A stretch of DNA of 64,000 bases, taken from NCBI RefSeq assembly GCF_025698545.1, contig NC_068569.1, positions 3,534,001 to 3,598,000 of the forward strand, in the 5' to 3' direction. Positions 39,977 through 53,336 of the stretch are shown piece by piece. Numbering within the stretch: position 1 is the stretch's first letter; every line of letters begins with the position of its first letter. This DNA comes from Gossypium raimondii. Its lineage: Eukaryota > Streptophyta > Magnoliopsida > Malvales > Malvaceae. The notes under the pieces were generated by a model, which saw only the letters and a program-made list of their open reading frames with translations, did no database searches and was not told the DNA's origin. Position numbers and translations under genes: made by a program.

Positions 39977-42900
39977 TTTGCAGAATGCTTCTTGATCTTC
40001 TCTTCCAATCACCATTTTGCAGTTTTAATTGTGATTTTCTGAACAATAGAATTATGAGGATGTAAATTGGTTACCGTCAGCATAATTGAACCGACGGGAA
40101 ATTATCTCCATTATGTATGGTTGTCTTCGGAACAGTAATACAGTTTAAACAGTGTTTTCATGTTGGAATATGCATATAAAACAGGTAAAAAATCACAGTT
40201 TTCTTCTTAAAATTGGTTCCCGTGTATTAATCACCATAACCAAGTAGATTTAAAAGGATTTCGATGCCTCAAAAGTGCGAAGTAACCAGCTGTTGGCAAC
40301 AACATTTTCATTTCATTAAGGGAAACTTCTTAAATCATAACGTTAGATGCCTTGACCAGTTACGCCATTAGTACATCCAACACACTTGAGCAAAAATCTT
40401 TAAAATCATTTCTCATACTGAAACCCCACAAAACCAGGTTTTCCCTTTGGATTTCACTGAAGCCTGTTTCACATCTTGTAAGGTAAAAACTCACCTCGCT
40501 AAAGACCAATTTGACATTGCTGTGATTGAAAAGTATTTTTAAAAATTTTGGTTTAGAAAAAATATTTTTGGAAAGTGTTGTAAAAAAAGTGGGTTAATTT
40601 AATCTATTTGACATTACTGTTAAAAATTGTGAGTGAGAAGATAAAATATTCATTATAGACATGATATTGTAAATTGAAAAATAAATTAATTTAAATAATA
40701 TTTAAATCATTTAATATAATTATACTTAAAGTATATATTTTAAATACTTTTAATAATTAATAGATTATTTATAATTTTAATTATACATGAAATATTTTAA
40801 AATTTTGAATATAATAATAAACAATTTTAAATAAGTTAATGTAATGATATATAAAATATAAATTAATTTAAAATTTTAAATAGTTAAAACAAATAAAGAT
40901 ATTTTGATAACTTACACTCGAAATGCAAAAGTCAAAAATATCTAAACTCCAATTTTTGCGTTAAAATGGAAAACGTTTTTCCAATGTATTTTCAACTTTA
41001 AAAGCCAAAGTGTTTGGCATTGTTTTTGGTGAAAAAAAAAATCCTTTTTCAACCCCAAAACCACTCTCGAACAAAGATTTGGTGGTGTTTAGATATCACG
41101 AGCGAGGTGAGATTCCTCAAAATGTATAGGTGTTTAAACCCTCCTACGGTGAAAATATTTTTCCCACTTTAACTTTTTTATTATACTTTAATATAAATCT
41201 AAAATAAAACTATATATGTAACTGATAGTTATAAAACATGCATTTTATGCGAATTAAACATATTATATTAAGTATAAATGTAAATTTAAAAATTATAAAA
41301 GGTACATATGTTCTTTTAAAAATGTGTATTAATTATATAATGCTTGTACATTTTTAATATAAATATGATATTAATACTTTTAATTATTATTTTGAAAAAT
41401 ATAATTGTAATTTGTATTTTATTATTTAATATAAACATGAATTTTATTTATTTATTATATTATAAGAACATTTTAAAGTAATATTTATAATAATCAATTT
41501 TATTGTCAATACCCTGCTATAGCTGTATTTAAATCCAAATATTAATTTCAGTTGGTTTAATCTCACCACCACCACTGCTTTTAATCTCATCAAAATCAAT
41601 CCAAAACCTCGGAATGACCAAATACTACCTACCTGTTAAAGACTATTATGGTGAAATACTCGATTACAATTACCATCAGGTTAGACATCTAACAAAAGCA
41701 TTTTGGATCAAACAGCAAGTCTCGATACTTTTTTTGCCCCAAACTAGGGAAAAGTCAATAGTAACGCATAGCCATTGCTGAAACAACCCATTATATTAGC
41801 GGGGGTTTACATGCATGGAAATGCAACTGAACACAAGTACAAATTGTCTTATTGTATGACAACTGTTCGTAAGCAAGAAAACAAAACTCTCCAGTCCCAG
41901 AGAGATTCTTTAACCACAATATCAACAACTTTCAGCATGTTCGAGAAAATTGCTTACTGCTTTTGATGCCACAACTAACAAAACGAACAGAGGTCAAATA
42001 AAAAAGTGTTGGTGCCCCAACTATCACCAGGAGCGGGGTGGACACATGTATTTTCTGTTAAACTAAAAAAAAATGTCATTGCCACACTATAGATAATTTA
42101 TATGAATTGCTGAAAAAGACATGATATGTTTACCACATTAGGGGCAGAAAAAAATGACTGTCGAAATCAAAGATGAATCAACCTGAAGTTAAACCTGCAA
42201 AATACATGGAAAAATATTGCGAATAAACAGAATGGGCAATGTGCACAAAAACAGAAGCAGAAAATAGTGCAATCAATCTCCGGTTTTATAACGCATCAAA
42301 TTAACCAATGAAACTCCTTACCAAATCATATGTTGGTTGTTCTCGTGGCACCTGGCAAAAACTTCTAGGCATGTAAAAAGGGCCTCTGCTGCATTTCTGC
42401 TTCTGAGATTTTGACTCTGTTAATAATACAAAAGAATCTAACAGGCTCACATTTGGGGCCTTAGACAAAGAATCACCTCAGACCACCATCTAAGGTCTAA
42501 AATCCACAGTACAGCATCAAGATAGCAAAGGATCATATTGTAAGCTAAAATACAAATGGAACTATCAGACTACATCAGCCACTATTTTTACCACTAAGGC
42601 ATTCATTAAATGTAATAAGTTCAATATTCAAATGCTTTATCTGTAATGACACGGTAGGACTTCTTTGAAAGGGGTATATCACTCCTTGGAACAAAAGCAT
42701 GAAATCCCGACTTAGAAAAGAGAGAAATAGATAATGGGAAGAAAACATCCACCAAAATAATTTGCAAACTTGGGGTGTTCGGCAAAAAAAGTTAAGGCGT
42801 TTGCTACTTCAAAAAGGGAAAAAAATAATGGGATAAAAACTCGGGGTGTTTGGCAAAAAAGGCAAGGCATTAGCTACGAGATACTAAGATTGATCATGCA

Positions 42901-43444
42901 CTGCTTGCACTGGATTTAGCTTTTAGGGAAATGACAATACACGCACCAACTACAGCGCAAGAAATAAATAATAACAATATCCTATTACATCTTCTGCTTC
43001 AAAATATACAAAACAAGTAACATTCTTTCTTTAGGCTCAAATCAGACATCCTAGAAGTGAAAGCCTGAAGGATCATAATGATCCTCTAGTCCAGAAAACA
43101 AGGCCTCAAACACCACCAACAATTAAAACTTATCCTTGGCACTTGCCTTCAACCAAGAAGTTATGATTTCAAAACTATACAAGTAAGGTAAGAACATTTG
43201 CATCTAATTCGACAGAAGCTTTTGAGTTTTGACTTGGATGAATGACAGTGCACAGGTTTTAGTAGATGCTAGATGATGATGACAATAAAGTAGAATTTTG
43301 CATACATCAACTCCAAAATGCTGTGATCAATCATTCCAGCTAAAGAGTTCTGCCCCCTAAAATTGAAGCAGTTGAGCCATCCCTTGTCGTACACATGCAC
43401 GGTTAAAATAAAAAGACCGGCATGTGAACAAATCATTTGGCAGA
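39977..43444. other. Spacer between convergent SHH1 and kinase genes
   Basis: The two flanking genes point toward each other, so both 3' ends face this region. It holds a TIR element (40490-41111), AT-rich sequence to about 41500, and a moderately complex part 42000-43444 that is probably the 3' untranslated region of the kinase gene. A short direct duplication (GGGGTGTTCGGCAAAAAA near 42773 and GGGGTGTTTGGCAAAAAA near 42843) is visible. No coding region is supported. Confidence 0.45.
40490..41111. mobile_element. Small TIR element (MITE) with perfect 11-bp inverted ends
   Basis: CTCACCTCGCT at 40490-40500 is exactly mirrored by AGCGAGGTGAG at 41101-41111. Further in, both arms show similar TTTGACATTG/CAATGCCAAACA-type blocks, so the inverted repeat extends imperfectly. 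The 622-bp span is non-coding and AT-rich. No target duplication is evident, so the superfamily is not assigned. Confidence 0.5.
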
Positions 43445-46400
43445 TCATGAAACAGTTCGGCCATAACAAACTGATGCAATATACAGATTCTTTGCCCATT
43501 TCTCCTGGTGAAAAAACAGTGTGTAAACATTTTCACTTAGAAAACAAGGATGAAAGCAGTTAATGAATAAAGTTGGATGAAATACCTTCACGTGAGTGCT
43601 AGGAAAAGCTGAAGTTCGAAGAGTCTCCTGAGTTTCATCTGTGGGTTTTCTTCTTGGAACACTAAGAACAAAAGCAGCTTGATCCCAGGTTGCAGCAGTT
43701 GAAGTGATACGGTAGCCATTATCCCATCTCCGGTGAATACCTTCACTGGGGTAGAGAAAATCTAATTCTACAACCTGCAAGCGCACCAACAAAAACATAT
43801 TATCAGGCAGCAAGTTTTTCCATTTACCACAAGTGCCAGGGAATAGACATTGAAGGAAATCCAATAAAACCTGGTCAGAAAATGGAGCACCGCGTGACAT
43901 AACAATTGCCCATCTGCTTCCAGCAGTGGCCATGGCAGTCACATAGAAACCCTCCCTCCATTTTTTGTTGATCCACTTAAAGGGAAATGAATCGCTAACT
44001 TTGTAGGATTGCTGCAAATACTGGGTCCCTACATTCAATGAAGTTACAGAAATGAGCTAAATTGTGTAACATAGAAAATACTGTAATTTCATTTTAGATA
44101 CTTTAGGGATTGCTAAACTAACCCTTGGACATTACAACTAATGAACTCCCATTATTAGCTCCTGCAATTGCACTGATGTAGTAATTTTTTTCCCACTGCT
44201 CCATAATCCATTCCTTCAGAAAGTTACAAAATTGGTATGTTAATGTTTGAGCTAAGACAAGAAATTAAGACCCATTTACAACAATGTTTGACATGCATAA
44301 CTAAGTACAAATATCAATTAGCATACAGCTAACAAGAAATGTAATTGGGAGATGCAATAAACACAATTCTGGGAATAAGAACACAAGCAACCTTATGAAG
44401 AAAGTATGCAGAGAGTTCATAAACTTGAGCAGTGAAGCCAGTGCCAGCATCCATAATAAGAGCCCATAGGTTTGAACAAGAAGCCACACAGCTGATAAAT
44501 AACCCATCTTCATTTCCTTTCTCGATATGCTGGGGAAGCCTCACATCTGCTACATTATAATGGTATCTACAACCAGGGAGAAAAATTAGCAACATCTATT
44601 CCTACTCATAAACTTCAGAAGCTTGATGGTGATTTTAAGATATATACCTTTGCTTCATAGGCCTACGAGCATTATACACACTAATCCATTGTGTTGCAGG
44701 CATTCCCATTCGAACCTTCTTCTTTGGTTGCTCATCCTCGTCCTCCTCCATCGTTAACCGGCCTCTCTTTTGTCCTACTTGATACATAAGCTACAAGACA
44801 AAAATTACATGTTAAATGAATTCCAACAAGACAACAATTGAGACAAGTTTCTCTCAGTGAGAAGCCAACCAAAATAGGGATTTAAATTGTGGTCGCAGCT
44901 GCAGTTGCTTTTTCGGTCGCATCGTGCTTATCACAATTGTGGGTCAAACGGAGGTTATCACGGCCATTGCGCTCATTGTGGTTGTGATTTTTTTTTTTTT
45001 TTGCTTAGTTTATTGTGAAGTTTAAAAATTATAATTACAATCATGAAAGCTATTTTCTAACCATTTTTAAAATGTTTTAATATATTCTATGATATTTTAA
45101 TTGATTTAATATTTTTTATATAATAAATAAATACACATTAATTTCATTTTCATTTTAGTTTTTTCAGCATTAGTCCCTGAGAAGCTAAGCTTAAAATGCC
45201 TAAAAAGACTAAAGGTTAAAATGTGTGAAACCATGTAACATTAATTTCTTTATTTTTTGAAGTCATCTATTTTTTACTTTGACTATCTTCTTCATCTACT
45301 CTCCATCCTCTGGTTAAGTGATCTCTCTCTCTCTCTCTTCTTAATTTTATCGCTCTTTAACTTATGAATTAGCCTGAAAACAGGAATAGCGGGTCGTTAT
45401 TACCACTACACTGATTATTGCCGCCACTATTCACTGCAATTGTTGTGATTTAAACTCAACCGTTTTTCTTCCGATAGCTGTGGCGGCCAGCAGCACTAGC
45501 ACTAAATAGTGGCCACTATACCGCTATTTCGGCGCTATTTGAATCCGTAATTACCAAATAATGCAGACGAAAGAAGCAAAAGTACCTTCTGAGCACCATC
45601 AGTATTGATTGGCCTAATATCTGGATTTGGACCAACAATCCCATCAAAAAGGGAGATGTATTTTGCATAATTCGGTTCCTCATCAAACTTCAAATTCACC
45701 ACATGCTCAACAAACTGTCTGAAAGGTGCAGGGCAAAAGCAACACAAAGTTTCTGGGGATGTAGCCATCTTCTTCTTACAAACAAGAAATCCTTTGTTTT
45801 CACCCTAAAATAACCACCCACATCAAGAAGGTGACAGATAATAAATATCAAAATACTGAAATTTATATTAAGTAAATGCAGACCTGATACCCTTGCCAGG
45901 GTAACCGACCACGTAGGAGAAAAATGAGGGTGTAAGCGAGAGACTCTAGATCGTCTCTCCTGCTACCAGTTCTACCAAGATGAGCATGCACACTAGCATA
46001 CCGTACTGTTCCCCTGCAGTACATGAATAATCAATTAACAACTAATCATAACACCAAGAGAGGAAAAGGAAAGAAAGGACTCCCAAGCTTATAGATATAG
46101 AAATTTAATAAAAGCACAATCAAAGAAGGAAACGAAAGCATGCAAACATAATTTTTCATAACAACATTTAATTTTACCTGAAAACATCTGGATGTTGATC
46201 ATACTCAACATGTTGACCACTTGAACTATCCCGCCACTTGGTTGCTGTTGAGTTCAAACAGACAAAAGAACTGTCAGATATGATCTGGATCTGAAATAAA
46301 ACACATCTTAAAAGGAAAAAATCAACGGCTTACCTAATCCTAGGTCAACAAGGAAAAGTTTTTTCTCATCTAGAGTTCCTGGAGGACCAAGCAAGAAATT

Positions 46401-47749
46401 CTCCGGTTTTACATCCCCGTGCACATATCTGCAAAACACAAAAGCAACAGCATTATAGCAACAAATGTCTTCCAATGATCAAAAGTCAAAGCCAATGATA
46501 CATTGATTTAGTAGACCTCTTCAGCATTATCAATCAAAGTACTTTAACTTTCTTAACAAGATAAATCTTCTTGCCATATTTAAAACCAAGTGAAAAACAA
46601 AGAACAAGCAAAATAGAAAAAAGAACCACCCTCTGGAGTGCATCTTCTCTAAAATTGAGATGGCCTCAATGGCAATACATGCAACCATTTCAATGGACAT
46701 CCTGGAAGTTGAAGAAAAAGCTACCATTAAATAGTCAATCTCTTAATAAAGTAAGGAAAATAATTTAATTGAGAAGGAACATACGTGTGCGAGTTGTTAT
46801 TCCAAACATCCCATAAGCTAGGTCCAAGAATATCCATAACCTGTTCAAAACATTGCAAAATCTCAGTCATCTTTAAAACCTGATACATATATATATCATT
46901 GAACTTAGAGACTGCAAAAGACATACCATGACATAGTAGTCACCTTGCCGGCCCTTGTAATGAACTCGAGGCACACCATGGCTACCACCAAGTGCACTGC
47001 AGAAAAAAATTAAAGCCCTAGTTAAAATTACAAATGACGGGCAACCCTAATTAATGAGGCTATGATACAAATATAAAACGGTTAAACAATGAGATGGAAG
47101 GGATCTCACCCGTAAACTTGCCACTCATATGGTGGCCCATAGTTACATCCTTTGCTGCTTCTATGCTCAAATTTTAAAGCAACCTAAAGTTCAAACATAA
47201 CAAAATTAGCACATTGCAGATATGAACAATTTTCAGAGTATGCAATGAAATAATTTGATACCTCTAAAGCTCCTGGACCAGCACCAATTCGTCTACCAAC
47301 ATACACTTGTCCAAAGCCTCCTTTCCCAAGTTTCCTTTCTACTCTATACATAGGAGAACCACCTACCTGAACCTGTTGCAGCAAAAACAAAGAATAAGTA
47401 TAATTTCTTCAAACTGATAAAACAACATTATCTGCTTCTTCCTTCAATTAATTGATTGTGTAAAATGAAGCTCGATACTATAACCAATCTTACAAAGTCA
47501 AAAGCAATAAATATCAGGTCCGCGACTCTTTTTTCTTTCTCTTCTACGGAGTGTTTGCACAGAATTTTTTTTCTTTAAAAACAAAAAAACTGAACTCCAT
47601 AAATAGAAATCTCAAGGTAAAATGAAGCAAAAAAAAGTCCAGAAAACTTTAAATAAAAGCACCTTCTCGGGAAGTGGGGCTGCACTTCCTTCATCTTCGG
47701 CTCCAGGGCCTTTATTGCCGTTAAGGCCGCCGCTATCGTACTCGTCCAT
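43445..47749 (-). CDS. MUT9-like / HD16-like casein kinase 1 family protein kinase
   Basis: Sixteen exons join in frame into 598 residues from [20 protein letters not shown]: 47749-47663, 47372-47262, 47183-47110, 46996-46927, 46840-46785, 46701-46630, 46428-46334, 46244-46178, 46013-45884, 45804-45586, 44790-44648, 44566-44392, 44213-44123, 44028-43871, 43774-43586, 43504-43445. Kinase motifs: P-loop [12 protein letters not shown] (about 44-55), VALK lysine (70), catalytic HGDVKPEN (160-167), VDLG (about 184-187). A conserved plant-specific C-terminal region follows ([28 protein letters not shown]-like, [10 protein letters not shown] end). Relatives: Arabidopsis MLK/PPK kinases, which phosphorylate histone H3 Thr3 and light-signalling proteins, and rice HD16. 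Family members usually have about 100 more N-terminal residues; here that part is frame-broken (see 47750-48066). Intron 10 holds a probable transposon. Confidence 0.92.
44878..45546. mobile_element. Probable TIR element inside kinase intron 10
   Basis: Within the 795-bp intron, GGATTTAAATTGTGGTCGCAG at the left resembles the inverse of the right end, GGATTCAAATAGCGCCGAAAT. Both arms carry GC-rich GGCCGCTAT/CGGTCGC-type motifs around an AT-rich core with a T run (44991-45002). No target duplication was confirmed. The style recalls hAT-like MITEs. It does not touch the splice sites. Confidence 0.35.
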
Positions 47750-48066
47750 ATCTTTTCGGCAACCTTTTTCTCAAAACCCTAAGGGCTTTAATATCCTCGT
47801 TTTTTTTCTTCCAAAAGGCGTAACACCGTTCACGATATTATTGTGTTCGTTGTCGTTGCTTTTAAGCTTGTTATCACAAGTGGCAGCAACGATCGCGTCT
47901 TTCTGTTTACTAACCAGTCCGGTTCTCCTCTGGCGAGTGCGAACAGTGAACTTTTGTTCTTGCCGGTGTTGGTGTCGGGTTTCGGGAGAATATCAATCGG
48001 ATTCGGTTTCGGGTTAGGGTTGACGGAGGCCCGATCTCTGCGAGCTCGGCTACGCAGCTCAGGCAT
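47750..48066 (-). pseudogene. Frame-broken N-terminal extension of the kinase
   Basis: The usual family start is present at 48066: MPELRSRARRDR, then proline/asparagine-rich sequence to DTNTGKNKSS. The coding sense then continues in another frame (VRTRQRRTGLVSKQKDAI, NNIVNGVTPFGRKK), shifts again (EDIKALRVL), and enters the MDEYDSGG frame at 47749. So at least three single-base shifts separate the MPELR start from the kinase. Several sit at A runs (for example GAAAAAAAAC near 47809). This can be real damage, leaving translation from 47749, or base-count errors in the sequence. The kinase exons themselves are intact. Confidence 0.75.
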
Positions 48067-49139
48067 CGTAGGGACTACATTCGTCCATAAAGGGTAGTAG
48101 CTTGGTGAAGATCCATGAAGGTTCTAGAATCATCGGCCGATTAATTTTGATTACAGGCTTTGAGAGATAGGATATTAACCCAATAACAAAAAAAAAAGTT
48201 AGAGAGAGTAGGAAGATTTTATTTGATTAGAACAGATAAAGATGGTGAAATTGGGGTTTGGTAATGGAAATTTTGGAGATCTGTGGAGGGAAATGAAAGG
48301 AATGGGATACAACCAGGTGAGAGTGAGACACAGAGAGAAATGGAGGTGAGAAATTAGAGAGACAATGCTTCCTCCTGATTTTTTTTTTCCCTACTGTTGA
48401 TTTTAAATTCATCTTAAATTTTCAATATTATGTATTACTAGCGTGGTCTAATGAAATTAATTTTGAATTGGCATGGAAAAAAATTTATGTAATGAAAATA
48501 TTTATTAAAATTTTATATAAAATTAATTGATATTTTAATTATAATGATAAAATTTATATATTTACCATGCACCATGTTTTTAGCTTCAAATCTCATATAT
48601 TATCGCATAAATATAATTTAATTTATATATAAAATAATATTTTATTAATTTAATAATTAAATTATAGTTAAGTGACACGTAATACTATCTCAATAAAATA
48701 TTATAAATTATTTAGAATAAATTTATCTGTGTAGACAAAAAAATTTATGGAAGTTAAGTTTGGTTTTATTTATTTAAATTTGATTTTAATGAATTAATAT
48801 AAAGTTTAATATTTTGATTTTTTTGGCAGGCTGGTTTTTTTATTTTCTTAATTTATATATAATTTGTGGGTTATTTTAAAATCGAATTATATTAGCCAAA
48901 TCGATAATCGATTGAGATGTTAGTTTAGAATAAAGGATTAGATTAATTTATTTGTAAATTAATTGAATCAACGGATTAAATTAGTCAAATCAGTCAATAG
49001 AACTAATTGAATTGATGGTCAAATTAGTTGAATTGATTTTCTATGAAACCGATTAAATTGAGAATCAAAACTCTAAACTATTTAAATATCAATTCAATCC
49101 TAAAAATGGTGTATCTTCGATAGAAGGAAATATTAAAAT

Positions 49140-49174
<35 letters not shown>

Positions 49175-50568
49175 GATTTGGTGTATTCGTAAATGAAAGT
49201 TTGAGAAAAGTCTAAAGGTTATGTAAGATAGTTGGAAAATTTCGCCTTCCCTACTGTCCTGACTCAAGGTCCGCTATTGGCTTTACATCCTCTAGACCTA
49301 GTCCAAGTTGTAGGCTTGAAATTTTACCATATATATATATATCAAAATTATTTTAAATATTCTAAAAATAATTTGTTATTATAAAAGAATGATATTTAAT
49401 ACATTAATTGTGTATTTGTTTTAAACTCCACAATTATAAAGGGTAAAAGATTTTGTTTTTCATTGTATTTCACAATCAAATACGATAAATCAACATGAGC
49501 AACAAATTAAAACAGCTCACCACGATAGAAGTTATTATAGTGACAGTTATCATATTTATTTAAAATAAAAAATTCACAGACACATCCAACCATTTAACAT
49601 GTTTCTTTTTCCAATTCAAATCTCTTTCATTTTCATTATTTAATCGTGATAAAAATCACTGTTTTAGTCTTATAGAATTTAATCGTGAAAGTATAAATTA
49701 TTAAGACACCTTGACATTTATTTATTTTTTATCATTTTGATTTTAATTTATTTTTAATCACATTAGTCCTTGGATATCAATCTCAGTCAATTTCTTTTTT
49801 TAGAAACGAAAATTGAACAGAATTAGTAAAATTTTATATCATAGTTTACATAGTAATCTATGTATACTTCGTAGATAGTTTTTAGAAATTATGAACTTAC
49901 TACCAAATGTACGAATGTGCTGTTGCCAAAATACGCAAACAAACTCAAATGTTTAAAAAGTAATATACATTTTATCCATCAATAGAGAAAACTCGTACAA
50001 GCAGAGAAGATAACATCAAATCAAGGAGCATATTGCATCTGCAGTCCAGCACAGCATACTATATATGCTTATCCCCAAGTTCTTCAACCCCATATTTCAG
50101 CCAAAACATTGGCCCTCACCAAATTCTCTCTTCTATCCGATCAGGGATTAAGCCACTAATATTTCTACCCTAACAAGCCTAGTGCACATCATACAGCCCA
50201 TTTTGCTGCCATAGCAATTTTAGTATCGTTTTCACATGTGTCATATACATCCGCTACATGAAATATTCTTTTTGCCTACATAAGCCAGAAGTAGCACATG
50301 TCTTGCACAGAATTTATTCTATCAGGATAGACAAGCAAAGAATTATAGTTTATGGATAAATCAGAAATACAACCATATAAAATGAAACAAACCACTAGAT
50401 TAATATTGATTATACACGGTTACAAATTTCACTATAAAACCAGATCAACAAACGTGAGCTTTTAAATTTTACTAAAACATCTACTTGTTCTTTCAAGTGC
50501 GATGTTCTAACATTAGTTTTGAGAAAGGAAAAAAAAAAAACACTTGAGATGGCGTCCTGCAAGATCAT
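48067..50568. other. Spacer, divergent-promoter side of kinase, AT-rich
   Basis: 48067 to about 48400 is the kinase leader/promoter, with a GAGAGA-rich part at 48340-48365. A (TA)n microsatellite lies at 49143-49170. From about 50000 the composition becomes more mixed and is probably the 3' untranslated region of the lipase-like gene. No coding region is supported. Confidence 0.45.
49143..49170. repeat. (TA)n microsatellite
   Basis: An uninterrupted run of about 14 AT units in AT-rich spacer. Confidence 0.85.
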
Positions 50569-53336
50569 TCACCAGATATGATCAATATTTTCGGCTATGG
50601 TGCCTAATCGCTTCTCCATCCAGTTGATTATATCCTGCCCTATCTCTTCACGCTCGGGTTCAAAGAGAAGATCATGCAAGAAGCCTTCATAGAGCTTTAT
50701 GTCTTTGAAGGTGGAGGATGCCTCGTTGTAGAAATCCTGGGAGGCGAGTGGATCAGTGACTTTGTCTGCAGTCCCATGCAGAACAAAGAATGGGACTGTC
50801 ACGGACTTAAAGTTCCGCATCAAATAAGAGGAAATGCGCAATATCTCATGCCCAGTTCGGGCCCTTATTGGACCAGTGTAGACCAAGGGATCAGAGTACT
50901 TGGCCAAGAGTGCGGCAGGGTCCCTTGAAACTGGGATGCCCTTCTTGTTCGCACCTTTAAACTGGAGCTTAGGAGCAACCAGAGAAAAAAGAGGAGCAAT
51001 AGCCTGCATAAAAACACCATATATATTTATATTTTATATATAAAAATTAAAATAAAAAATCATGGAGGAAAAAAGTGGCAATTCATCATATCTGTTTCAA
51101 TCAGTACTAAAATACCAATTTGACGGGATACAAGGAGGATACATACGAATATTGAGTTAAACCACAACCAATTTTATTCTTTATAATATGTAATTGATAT
51201 TACACAGTAGCAAAATGGTTATACAAAACCAAAGCAACTCACAAATCTCAACCATAATAGTTAGATGACATGATAGGGCAAAACCATGAAAACAATATTC
51301 AAACTAAAACCAGACGAGCTGTCTCTAAAAGGAATTAACACCTCCTAAATACCTTTATCTGCACAGATCTTTCGCTTGACAGAATATAGACGTTTGAAAA
51401 GAACTAAGAAATCGATCACAAGAAGAAAGCCCGCATAAATGAAAGTGATATTAAAACATAAATGAAAGTGATATTAAAAATATTCCTTAGTTAAATTATT
51501 AAACCAATCATGGGTGATTGGTTGGTCGAAGCACATTTAACTTTTAACACTAAAGTTAAAGAAATAAAATTCGGAGGCAACTACAGCATGATTTAGCACG
51601 GTACAAATATAGAATAAGAAGCAGCAACTTACCCCAACAATTGGATGTGCTGGTTTAACACGCAAAGCTGGAGAGGTCAGCACAACTCCCTCCAGCATTC
51701 CTTCAATACGAGGATGGGAAGCTGCCTGGTAAATCACACCTTATTTAATTAAAAAGGTTCGGCAGATAATTCAGTTAAAGCAATCGGCAGATGTGATACC
51801 TTCAAAACCACAGCTCCACCGGTAGAGTGACCAAAAAGGAAGCAAGGTACACCTGGGTTCTCTGATTTGATCTTTTCCAAGAAAGCCCCCTGGAAGTAGA
51901 GAGAAAAACTTAGCACCTACTTGCAGGCATATTTTGAATAAAGCCAAAGACTTCCAAGTTATGGTTTTAGTTATTTGTCACTGACCAGTAGTCAAGATAG
52001 TAAACTTCAAATTGTTAATGGTTAAAATGTTTTATCATCACAAGAGCAATAGGGTTATCCAATTAAATGTTAAATGACAAAGTAATCAGAAAGAGTTAAT
52101 TTCAATTGCACATTAAAAGAAATACAGATAATTAAACTACTTACAGTGTCTGCAACAACATGATCAAGTGAAGGAACATATCCATGCAATCCATCACTGC
52201 CACCATGACCTATAGCAATGAAGTTTTTCTCATTACCACAACTTAAAATCAATACTCTTGAATAGATTTTTGCAAAACAAAAACAAATGCAGAAATACTT
52301 GTGTCAGATTATGTACCTATCCAGTCCATTGCATATACACCAAAGTTGCAAGAGATTAGTTGCTTTGCAAATTGAGCATATCTTCCACTGGAAATGAACA
52401 CCACAAAAACAGAGTGAAAAATGAGGAAATTCTTTTCCAATGGGATAAAAAACTGAGATCTTCGTAGGCTTGATTTAGAAACTAGTGTTACCTGTGCTCG
52501 TTCAGCCCATGTATAATGATCAAAATTCCCCTAAAATCACAGACAAGCAAGCAGTTAGGAGACGAGAGAGTAAAGCAATGGAATGAAGACAGCTATATAA
52601 TAAAAGTAAAGAACAAAAGTAGAGGCTACTGCCTAGCATGATGCTACAGACAAACTAACAGCAAAGCGTTATTTGTACATCAACCCAAAAAGAATGTAAT
52701 TGCTGAAGAAAGCAAAGCATCATTCCACCGAACTTATACTAAAATTCAAAATCTTGGTCCACTCGAATTAGCGTTCTAAATATAGGAAATTGAAAATAAG
52801 TTGATTTGTGTAAAGACTCTACTATTCTCGGGTCATAAGCAATTCAAAAGTTAGTAACTTAAGTTCATAATTAAGCACACAAATTAAGAAGAAAAATAAA
52901 GAACGTCGATAAAAAAGAAGACTACCGCTTACTTTAGTTCACCGGTAGCCGGAAGCCAAGACCGGCTAAACAAGGCATTTCTTCGAACGCCAAAGAACAG
53001 AGATGTGTTCCAGCGGTACTGAATCTCTCCGTCCTCGGTTTCGAGCCCCATGTTCAAACCCTCCGCCAACGATCTCCTTCTTAAGGTGTCCTCCTCTTCT
53101 AGCCTCCATAACGATTTCCGCCTCGCCGTTTTAGCCGGAGATTGCGGCTCGGAAGCAGCACCGTCAACCGCCGCAACATCCGTCCGAAATTGCCGGCGCC
53201 GAGGGAAGAGTAGGATGAGGATGTACAAGATTACTGATTGAATGAAAATCAGAGGAGTTCTTAGAGTTTTTAAGATCGGGATTATCCGATTGCTTGCTCC
53301 CGATGTCAATGGCTCCATCTCCCCAGCCGTTGACAT
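50569..53336 (-). CDS. Monoacylglycerol-lipase-like alpha/beta hydrolase, membrane-anchored
   Basis: Seven exons join in frame into 398 residues: 53336-52933, 52530-52492, 52387-52317, 52209-52145, 51889-51800, 51725-51633, 51003-50569. The N-terminal 134 residues carry a membrane segment (LIFIQSVILYILILLF, about 29-44) followed by a basic loop (PRRRQFR). The hydrolase domain follows: oxyanion HG in IIIHGLNEHSGRYAQFAKQL, DWIGHGGSDGLHGYVPSLD, nucleophile Ser215 in FGHSTGG, Asp334 in VLHGTADKVTDP, His364 in LYEGFLHDLLFEP. The triad is complete. Known family role: hydrolysis of monoacylglycerols, lysophospholipids or related esters. The long N-terminal part fits the Arabidopsis At1g73480/At1g18360 (MAGL4/MAGL2) group rather than the short caffeoyl-shikimate esterases. 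The substrate cannot be read from sequence. Confidence 0.92.

Noticed and set aside
43445-44038. Single 197-residue gene
   Set aside because: Three kinase exons and two introns that happen to stay open in one frame; splice sites and family alignment show the real structure.
45535-45768. Separate small gene starting [10 protein letters not shown]
   Set aside because: It is exon 10 of the kinase gene with the upstream intron ignored.
47622-48097. Plus-strand frames over the kinase 5' end
   Set aside because: Opposite-strand shadows of a GC-rich coding exon.
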